Positions 58,022 through 64,000 of a stretch of 64,000 nucleotides of DNA are shown here, piece by piece. A model generated the notes under the pieces. It searched no databases and was not told where the DNA came from. It saw nothing but the letters and a program-made list of their open reading frames with translations. Location of the stretch: contig NZ_AUFT01000024.1 in the NCBI RefSeq assembly GCF_000426645.1, positions 1-64,000 on the forward strand, written 5' to 3'. Positions within the stretch are counted from its first letter, which is position 1; every line of letters begins with the position of its first letter. The DNA is from Nakamurella lactea DSM 19367 (lineage in GTDB: Bacteria; Actinomycetota; Actinomycetes; Mycobacteriales; Nakamurellaceae). The translations under genes and the position numbers were made by a program.

Positions 58022-59218
58022 TCAACCGAGGTGTTGCGCCGACGCACTGCGGAATCGCTCGACCAGCGCCGATAGCCCGATCACACTGACGCCGTCGGAC
58101 GTGGAATATTCCTCACCGCCGGCGTCCGGATGCACGACGAATCGCCGATCGACGGCGAGGTCGTCGCTGGCGCGGCGAAAACCGGCACGCGCTGATGGCG
58201 CCGTGGATCGCTTGACCTCGACCGCGATCGAGGGTCGTCCACCCCGGACCAGAACGAGGTCGATCTCATCACCACGCGCCGTCCGGTAGTGATACGGCTG
58301 CAGGCCGGAACCGCTTGCGGCGATGAGTGTTTCGACCACGAACGATTCGTAGCTACCGCCGACCGCCGGATGCCCGAGCAGCTCGTCGACGGTGCGAATG
58401 CCCAGCAAGGCATGGAGTACACCGCTGTCACGCAGATGGATCTTGGGCGACTTCGTCAGCCGCTTGCCGGTATTTGTCGCCCACGGCTGTAGGCGGCGGA
58501 CCAGCAGCAGGTCGACGAGAAGATCCACATAGCGGGTCACGGTCGGGCTCGTCACCCCCAGCCCCTGCGCCAGCCGCGCGACGTTCAACAGGCCCCCGCT
58601 GTTGTGTGCCAGCATCGTCCACAACCGCCGCAGCGTCTCTGCTGGAATGCGCGGGGCGAACATCGGCACGTCTCGTTCCAGATATGAGCGGATCAGGTCT
58701 TCGCGCCACTGCATCGACGGTTCATCTGCCACCGACAGACTGTCGGGAAACCCACCCCGCAACCACACGGTGTCGGCGCCGATACCGACCTCCGCTGCCT
58801 CATCCACCGCGACGCCCGGCAGCTCTAGATGCGAGATGCGGCCCGCCAGGCTCTCTGAGGACATCCGCAGCAGATCGAGCGAGGCAGAACCCAGCAGCAG
58901 GAACTGACCGGTTCGATGCCCGGCGCGCCGATTATCGTCGATCACGCCACGCAGTACCTCGAACAGCGCCGGTACCCGATGCACCTCATCCAGGATCACG
59001 AGTCGGGACTGCTGGGATCTCAGGTAGGCGTCAGCATCGTCCAACCGTCGACGATCGGCTGGGCGCTCGAGATCCAGATACACCGCTCCGGGCGTGCGGT
59101 CCGCGATTCCTCTGGCCAACGTCGTCTTACCGATTTGACGAGGCCCGAGCAGCGCGACAGCGGCGAAGGACCCCATCCGCGCACGGAGCTCCGACTCGAC
59201 GCGCACCCTAGGAATCAT
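58022..59218 (-). CDS. AAA ATPase with DUF4143 (intact cassette copy)
   Basis: 398 residues from ATG 59218. A longer frame reaches 59560, but its extra N-terminus is Pro/Ser-repeat shadow and the relic copy shows conservation only from this ATG. Walker A GPRQIGKTT (25-33), LVILDEVHRVPALFEVLRG (Walker B and switch, about 76-94), GQFLLLGSASLDLLR sensor, DUF4143 helices with MQWREDLIRSYLERDVPMFAPRIPAETLRRLWTMLAHNSGGLLNVARLAQGLGVTSPTVTRYVDLLVDLLLVRRLQPW. The C-terminus GDEIDLVLVRGGRPSIAVEVKRS has the nuclease-like D...EVK pattern. TAGATT on the minus strand ends 7 nt before the ATG, inside a 10-bp inverted repeat that could bind the protein or a regulator. A broken paralogue is at 46714. Confidence 0.86.
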   Translation of the reverse strand: MIPRVRVESELRARMGSFAAVALLGPRQIGKTTLARGIADRTPGAVYLDLERPADRRRLDDADAYLRSQQSRLVILDEVHRVPALFEVLRGVIDDNRRAGHRTGQFLLLGSASLDLLRMSSESLAGRISHLELPGVAVDEAAEVGIGADTVWLRGGFPDSLSVADEPSMQWREDLIRSYLERDVPMFAPRIPAETLRRLWTMLAHNSGGLLNVARLAQGLGVTSPTVTRYVDLLVDLLLVRRLQPWATNTGKRLTKSPKIHLRDSGVLHALLGIRTVDELLGHPAVGGSYESFVVETLIAASGSGLQPYHYRTARGDEIDLVLVRGGRPSIAVEVKRSTAPSARAGFRRASDDLAVDRRFVVHPDAGGEEYSTSDGVSVIGLSALVERFRSASAQHLG

Positions 59219-59255
59219 GCGTGCAAATCTAACACCAGTCGTTACATTTGCACGC
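59219..59255 (-). promoter_or_regulatory. Inverted repeat abutting the start codon, with leaderless -10
   Basis: GCGTGCAAAT at 59219-59228 and ATTTGCACGC at 59246-59255 are perfect inverted arms around 17 nt. On the minus strand TAGATT (plus 59226-59231) ends 7 nt before the ATG. Nearly the same arrangement is kept before the relic at 47379, where the distal arm reads ATTTGCATGC. Confidence 0.6.
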
Positions 59256-59629
59256 GCAGGAGCGAGCGGCGCCCGGACGGGCGGCGTCACCGGCGTGCCC
59301 GGTACTGGCGGGGCTGACGAGGACGGCGCCGACGGGGGCGGGACTGACGGTCGCGGGACTGACAAGGGCGGGGCTGACGAAGACGCCGCCGGCGACGGCA
59401 CCGTTGCCGAGGGCGGCACAGCCTGGCTTTGGAGGTAGGAACCGACACCGAATGCCGCCGGGAACCGACACCACCTGAGGCCGCGAATGACTGGAATGGC
59501 GGTGGGATTTGGCATCAGGCTAGAGCGGAGTGCTGATAGCTCAAGTCGGGTTGGCCGCAAAACTGCGGGGCCGGGACTGTCCGGCGGTGCCTGGATAGGC
59601 CGGACGGACGCGCGCTACTTGGCGCGGGC
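59256..59629. other. Non-coding low-complexity stretch
   Basis: About 370 bp without a supported gene. From about 59285 to 59410 it holds degenerate repeats of GGGGCTGACGA/GGGACTGACGG type, giving Gly/Asp/Thr or Pro/Ser/Ala low-complexity frames on both strands. At 59579-59605 GTCCGGC and GCCGGAC form a 7-bp stem after the permease gene (minus strand) that may help termination; no T-run. Nothing else recognised. Confidence 0.5.
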
Positions 59630-60786
59630 TTATGGGATGCGGAGGATGCGGACGGGGTCTCGTCGCGCGGCGGCCCAGGACACGGGTATGGCGGCGATGA
59701 GGGCGGCGGTGACGGCGAGGACTGCGACGGCGATGGTGAACGGCCAGCTGGGGGTGGCGCCGATGATCTTGGTGAGGATCCAGCCGGCTGCGGTGCCAAC
59801 CAGGGCGCCGGTGAGCGCCGGCACGGCGACTTGGACGAGGACGAGTCCGATGATGGCATCACGGCCGGCGCCGAGTGCCCGCCGGCGACCGAAGTCACGT
59901 TTTCGGGCGGCGACGGCGGCGTAGGTGGACAGGGCAATGATTGCGATGCCGGCGGCGAGGACACCGATGGATTGGGCTCGTCCGGAAGATCCGAGTTCGC
60001 CGCTGATCGCGATGCCCAGATCGGCGAGTGTCTGCGAGGCGGTGATGGTCACGGTCGACTGGTCGTTGATGCCGAGTAGTTGGTGGAGGCTGTCCTTGAC
60101 GGCGAGGACGTCGGAGGCTCGGTCGGCCAGCACGTACAGGGTGGTGATGCCGACAGCGTTCTGGCCGGTTGCGGTGCGGCTGCCGGCCAGGACGCTGTCG
60201 GGAGCTGGGTTGACCAGGATGTAGGGCGCGAGTTCGGCGAGGATTCCGGTGGGGGCGACCTGGCCGACAACAGCGGTGGGGTGGTCACGGTAGAGGATGG
60301 TGCCGGCCGGGTCGATGAGTCCGGTCGCGACCTGGCTGGCGGGGCTGACGACGGCCTCGCCGGGCGCGGGCCAGCGGCCCGTGGTGACCGGAAGATCGGG
60401 TGGCGCTGTGCCGTAGATGCTGCGGGCCGGGACGGCCCGCCCTTGCCCGTCCAGCAGGGCGAGGCTCGCGTCGCTGGCCGGCCCGAGACCGAAGGCCCAG
60501 GACACCTGGGACAACGCGCCTGCGCGGGTGACGAGCAGTCGGTCGAGGGTGCCGGTGGGTGCCGTGTACTGCACGGTGATCAGCCGGGTGCCGGCCTGTT
60601 CGATTCGCTGCGCGACTTGGCGTTCGGCGGCCGCGCCGCGGCCTGCGGTTGCGAATACCGCGACACAGAGGCCGGCGACGATGACGGCCAGGGTGATGCT
60701 CGCGCCCAGCGCCGACCTGGTGATCGCGATCCCTTCCCGGATCAGGGTTGCCGGTCGGGCCTCACCGGTGAGTTCCCGATGCGTGC

Positions 60787-60790
<4 letters not shown>
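59630..60790 (-). CDS. ABC transporter permease, FtsX/MacB type
   Basis: 386 residues from GTG 60790, which overlaps the ATPase stop as GTGA; the frame is open upstream only as shadow of the ATPase. An N-terminal helix (ITRSALGASITLAVIVAGLCVAVFATAGR) precedes a large extracytoplasmic domain (MacB_PCD-like, about 60-270). Three C-terminal helices complete the FtsX fold: IGVLAAGIAIIALSTYAAVAARKRDFGRRRALGAGRDAI, VQVAVPALTGALVGTAAGWILTKI, FTIAVAVLAVTAALIAAIPVSWAAARRDPVRILR. The RKR-E/DFG-RALGA segment is the family coupling motif. MacB-type pumps export peptides, lipoproteins or antibiotics. It is last in an operon with ATPase, adaptor, small secreted protein and lipoprotein. Confidence 0.86.
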
Positions 60791-61449
<659 letters not shown>

Positions 61450-61479
61450 GACGTGTTCCTGTCCGTCGTCATCCCGGGC

Positions 61480-62556
61480 TCATGATCCGGTCTCGCCGAA
61501 CAACTGGATCTGCTGCCCGGGGTCCACCCCGCGAACTGCCGACAGGCCGCCGCTGGTGGCCAGGACGGTGATCGCCCGCTGGGTGCCGTCGGCGAGCACC
61601 ACGGCGGTGGATCCGTCGGCCGCGCTCAGGATGCTGGCGACCGGAACCAACGGACCCTTCGTCGGCGGCACTACCACCACCGATGCCGGCACCGATGTCG
61701 GTCCCGGCACCGGCAGGCTGCCGCAGTCGTTACCGCAGACAGGTTTTCCGGACGTGTCGGTGACTGTCCACAACACGCCGCCGTTTTCGTGGTCCTGGGC
61801 GGATTTCGCGACGTGGCCCTCCCACGTCACGCTGCCGTGGGGGATCAGCACCCGGCCGTCCTGCGGAATCAGCGACGTCTGCTGCTGGCTCAGCGCAATC
61901 GTGAACGTCGGATCGCCGGTGACGACCGTCGCCACCGTCGACCCGGCCGACACCTGCGACCCCACGATGACCTGGTCGGGCACGACGACGCGTACCGGCA
62001 ACACCGGGGTGAACGTCACCTGGCCCCGCCGCACCACGCCATTGCTGGGCAGTCCCACGTCCTTCTGCCATTGTTTGGTCGCCGCGACCGACGCGGCGTC
62101 TTGCACCCCGCTGACCTTGACCTGATACCCGAGGGTGCCCAGCATCCGCTGCAGCTGCTCGACATCGGCGCCCCGCACTCCAGGACCGATGTCGCGAAAG
62201 ACCGGTACCGAGCCGACAGCGACGAACGACGGTTGCAGATCGACGCTGAGCAACCGGTCGCCGGCCTTGATCGTGTCACCCGAACGCACATCGATCGTGG
62301 TCACCGTCCCGGCCGCCGGCGACACCACCGGCCGACCCGAGGGCCACGCCACCGTCACCGACACATCAACGGAGCGCCCGACCTCGCCGGCCACCACGGT
62401 GTACAACGACGGCGTCGGCCGATCCAACGGATCCGCCTCCGGGCGGCTCACCGTCGTCCCGGCCCAGAACGCTGCCGCGCCCACCAGCAACACCAACACC
62501 AACCAACCGATCACCGCCCGATAACGGTGCGATCGAGAATCCGCTGCGGCGATCAC
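61480..62556 (-). CDS. Membrane-fusion (HlyD/MacA-like) adaptor with peptidoglycan-binding domain
   Basis: 358 residues from GTG 62556 with AAGGGGA upstream; upstream codons of the longer frame are not protein-like. One N-terminal membrane anchor (VIGWLVLVLLVGAAAFWAGTTVS) is followed by a barrel-sandwich lipoyl-like half (VVSPAAGTVTTIDVRSGDTIKAGDRLLSV). A PG_binding_1 module is inserted (PGVRGADVEQLQRMLGTLGYQVKVSGVQDAASVAATKQWQKDVGLPSNGVV), then the second lipoyl half and a beta-barrel (VVPDQVIVGSQVSAGSTVATVVTG). In actinobacteria such proteins accompany MacB-type ABC pumps and anchor them to the wall. Its position before the ATPase and permease fits this. Confidence 0.86.
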   Translation of the reverse strand: MIAAADSRSHRYRAVIGWLVLVLLVGAAAFWAGTTVSRPEADPLDRPTPSLYTVVAGEVGRSVDVSVTVAWPSGRPVVSPAAGTVTTIDVRSGDTIKAGDRLLSVDLQPSFVAVGSVPVFRDIGPGVRGADVEQLQRMLGTLGYQVKVSGVQDAASVAATKQWQKDVGLPSNGVVRRGQVTFTPVLPVRVVVPDQVIVGSQVSAGSTVATVVTGDPTFTIALSQQQTSLIPQDGRVLIPHGSVTWEGHVAKSAQDHENGGVLWTVTDTSGKPVCGNDCGSLPVPGPTSVPASVVVVPPTKGPLVPVASILSAADGSTAVVLADGTQRAITVLATSGGLSAVRGVDPGQQIQLFGETGS

Positions 62557-62620
62557 AGTCCCCTTCCGACGGAACGGGGCGGCACCACAGCGGCGCCGCC
62601 CCGGAGTACGACGAACGCAG

Positions 62621-62944
62621 TCAGGCCCGCTCGCAACCTGCGTAGGTACCCGCGTCGTCGATGATCCCGCCAGTAACGGTGACCTTCCAGCCACCGCCAC
62701 CCAACGTTCCGTAGTCCTTGTGGTTCGTGGTCACGCCGTCACTGTGGGAGAAGTTGACCCCTCCCGGCGCGTATCCGACTGAGCTACCCGATGTTCTCGA
62801 CAACAGATACGACTGCGGAGTTGTCGAGCCGGGACAGTTCTTGGTGCCTGACTTGCTGACGGCAGCTGAGGCCACGCCGGTCCCAGCCAGGATGAGTCCG
62901 CCCGATGCGGGAACGACCACCATGGATCGCAGTGTCTTCTTCAT
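62621..62944 (-). CDS. Small secreted protein, bacteriocin-like candidate
   Basis: 107 residues. Signal peptide MKKTLRSMVVVPASGGLILAG with an AxA site after GVASA leaves a mature peptide of about 80 residues. It is rich in Gly, Ser, Thr and Asn with two cysteines (NCPG near the start, AGCERA at the end) and the segments GYAPGGVNFSHSDGVTTNHKDYGTLGGGGWKVTVTGG. It lacks membrane helices. Small size, export and position directly before a MacB-type ABC unit recall bacteriocins of the lactococcin-972 group, but the family motif (GGTW-YG...WSxYxH) is not present, so this is a suggestion only. AGGAAG lies about 11 nt upstream of the ATG. Confidence 0.65.
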   Translation of the reverse strand: MKKTLRSMVVVPASGGLILAGTGVASAAVSKSGTKNCPGSTTPQSYLLSRTSGSSVGYAPGGVNFSHSDGVTTNHKDYGTLGGGGWKVTVTGGIIDDAGTYAGCERA

Positions 62945-63035
62945 GTCTGCTCACTTCCTTGTGTGCGACAACGGTTTCTTACATCCCAAACACGCGTGTT
63001 CGATAGGCGTTCCCTCCCTCTGCGATGGTTGCCTT

Positions 63036-63728
63036 CTATCCCACAACCTTGTTGGGGCACTTCGAGAGTCCAGTACCGATGTCCGACTCGGAAAGGCCGT
63101 TGAACACGTTCCAATCCGGCGCCCCGGTCTGTCGAGCGACGTCTCTGTAGGTCTCAAACGTCTGAGCCGGTGCCACGGAGAATCCGTTGTCGCTCAAACA
63201 TTTCCACTGTGCACGCTGCATGTCGTAGTAGGCCCGCAACTGCTCGTCGGTGAAGTTTCTCGTCTGGATGACACCAACCTCGACCAGGCACTGATGCTGC
63301 ACCTGTTCGAGCGTGGTGTTCTGATCTTTCGGCAGACCAGGAAAGGTCAACGTGCCGTCTTCCGCAACATCAACTGGCACGCCCTTCTTCCGGATGCACG
63401 CCGAATAGGCATCGATGTACTCCCGCTGTGTGCCTGTGAACGTTTTCAGGTCGGCGTCGTCCGCGACGGTCGTCACCCCGCCCCCATCGCCGCCGTCCGA
63501 GGTCGAGTCACTTGTCACCGCGGAGGTGGTCGACGTGCGGGGGGCCGTGACGCTGCTACGCACGCCTGAAGTCGCGCTGGGTGGATCCGTTGCCTGGGAG
63601 CTGACAGTGATTTCAGGTTTGCTCTGGAGTCCGCTCGCTGACGGGCTCGGCTGCTCGCTCGCCGAGTTCGTGCAGCCCGAAGTCAGCACGACCAGCATGG
63701 CAATGACGGCACCCGACCGAAACTTCAA
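63036..63728 (-). CDS. Lipoprotein linked to MacB-type ABC unit
   Basis: 230 residues from a TTG at 63728, chosen because GGGAGG lies 8 nt upstream; the TTG at 63752 and GTG at 63737 fit less well. The signal FRSGAVIAMLVVLTSGC ends in a lipobox. A Ser/Thr/Pro linker of about 80 residues precedes a compact domain with YIDAYSACIRKKGVPVDVAEDGTLTFPGLPKDQNTT and YYDMQRAQWKCLSDNGFSVAPAQTFETYRDV. The C-x-(R/K)-x-x-G pattern, repeated twice as ACIRKKG and KCLSDNG, is like that of actinobacterial lipoproteins encoded beside MacB/adaptor genes. It is first in the operon, so it may present or protect against the exported peptide. Role inferred. Confidence 0.72.
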   Translation of the reverse strand: MKFRSGAVIAMLVVLTSGCTNSASEQPSPSASGLQSKPEITVSSQATDPPSATSGVRSSVTAPRTSTTSAVTSDSTSDGGDGGGVTTVADDADLKTFTGTQREYIDAYSACIRKKGVPVDVAEDGTLTFPGLPKDQNTTLEQVQHQCLVEVGVIQTRNFTDEQLRAYYDMQRAQWKCLSDNGFSVAPAQTFETYRDVARQTGAPDWNVFNGLSESDIGTGLSKCPNKVVG

Positions 63729-63858
63729 TCCCCGCACCTCCCGACGCCGCAAAAGCTACGCCGCAGAGCCCCGACCAGGCAAGAAGTTCCGCGTCGACTC
63801 AACCGGCCGTGACCAGATTGATATCTTGCGGCCGTCCCACGACAGGGTTGCGGGCTGA

Positions 63859-64000
63859 TCAGCCAGCGGATGGTGTTGGTGCCGTCCGTTGGGTGTGAGC
63901 GAGGCGGTAGGAGTCGGTGCCGGTTTCGATGATGGCACCGCCGAAGGTCAACCGGTCGACGACAGCGGCACACAGGCGGGGGTCGGTGAAGGTCTTCGTC
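63859..64000 (-). mobile_element. istB: IS21-family element, 3' end of istB (truncated by window edge)
   Basis: The minus-strand frame is open from the window end to a stop at 63859 and reads KTFTDPRLCAAVVDRLTFGGAIIETGTDSYRLAHTQ, the typical C-terminus of IstB, the ATP-binding helper of IS21 transposases. Only 46 residues are visible; istA and the rest of istB should lie beyond 64000. The element end probably lies between 63729 and 63858, but I could not place the terminal inverted repeat. Confidence 0.8.

Larger units (their letters stand above)
54698..59255. repeat. Duplicated cassette, intact copy
   Basis: This block corresponds to 45042-47400 and contains an intact LLM oxidoreductase, SRPBCC, ArsR, SRPBCC, operator pair and DUF4143 ATPase, plus a plus-strand gene at 57171 and a gene fragment at 57863 that are absent from the other copy. 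The junction in the eroded copy lies exactly at the second operator box (GGTTGC at about 46705 and 57136). Confidence 0.85.

Noticed and set aside
45042-59255. Composite transposon explaining the duplicated cassette
   Set aside because: No transposase or terminal inverted repeats flank either copy; the only IS trace is at the far end of the window.
59217-59438. Plus-strand Gly/Asp/Thr-rich open frame
   Set aside because: Low-complexity product of degenerate GC-rich repeats, no promoter or ribosome-binding site, no protein-like sequence.
59219-59560. N-terminal extension of the DUF4143 ATPase frame to 59560
   Set aside because: The extra residues are Pro/Ser/Ala low complexity, the relic at 46714 is conserved only from the internal ATG, and a leaderless -10 lies at that ATG.
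62621-62944. Firm assignment to the lactococcin-972 family
   Set aside because: The W-YG and WSxYxH motifs are missing; only size, signal peptide and neighbours agree.

Overview
The window comes from a high-GC actinomycete, possibly a Nakamurella-like genus (low confidence). Pointers are the GC-biased codons, frequent GTG/TTG starts, many ATGA/GTGA gene overlaps, lipoprotein- and Tat-exported proteins, LacI/PucR/MarR/ArsR regulators, and several genes whose start codon lies 6-7 nt after a TANNNT hexamer with no Shine-Dalgarno site (the actinobacterial leaderless pattern). No rRNA, tRNA or CRISPR was seen. All functions are assigned by reading motifs; no database search was run.

Layout. 1-7000: the 3' part of a glutamate-type binding protein, a DHA2 MFS exporter, a decayed SEC-C gene, and a translationally coupled ArsR-SulP anion transporter pair. 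7000-30610: a large, mostly minus-strand carbohydrate locus. It has an RbsABC-type ABC importer with an SMP-30 lactonase; GH31, GH20, a six-hairpin glycosidase and GH78 alpha-L-rhamnosidase; L-rhamnose isomerase; a CUT1 (MalEFG-type) importer; an acetyl-xylan-esterase-like hydrolase; and a divergent LacI regulator. A perfect 20-bp palindrome lies between LacI and the esterase, and a related CAAGCGCTTG site precedes the RbsABC set. The locus reads as uptake and breakdown of an acetylated, rhamnose-containing glycan.

30607-43550: a PucR regulator diverging from a tightly overlapped nine-gene plus-strand operon: DUF917, HyuA-like, ABC importer (binding protein, ATPase, permease), a second HyuA-like, a second DUF917, amidohydrolase and HpcH/HpaI aldolase. 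The twin HyuA/DUF917 pairs without HyuB are the best candidate for an undescribed catabolic system, perhaps acting on a cyclic amide/hydantoin-like compound.

43564-59255: an accessory region rich in duplication and decay. It holds a divergent LLM oxidoreductase/MarR pair around a perfect 13-bp inverted repeat, and two copies of a cassette (LLM oxidoreductase, SRPBCC, ArsR, SRPBCC, divergent operator, DUF4143 ATPase). The 45-47 kb copy is eroded; the 54.7-59.2 kb copy is intact. Between them lie two more DUF4143 ATPases, each preceded by short tandem repeats overlapping a putative -10, a DUF2786 protein, an intact 882-aa SEC-C protein whose decayed paralogue lies at 2617-4642, and a fragment resembling a ribbon-helix-helix antitoxin.

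59630-63728: a minus-strand set of lipoprotein, small secreted protein, membrane-fusion adaptor, ABC ATPase and FtsX/MacB-type permease, resembling a secretion or peptide-resistance unit. The window ends inside an IS21-family istB gene.
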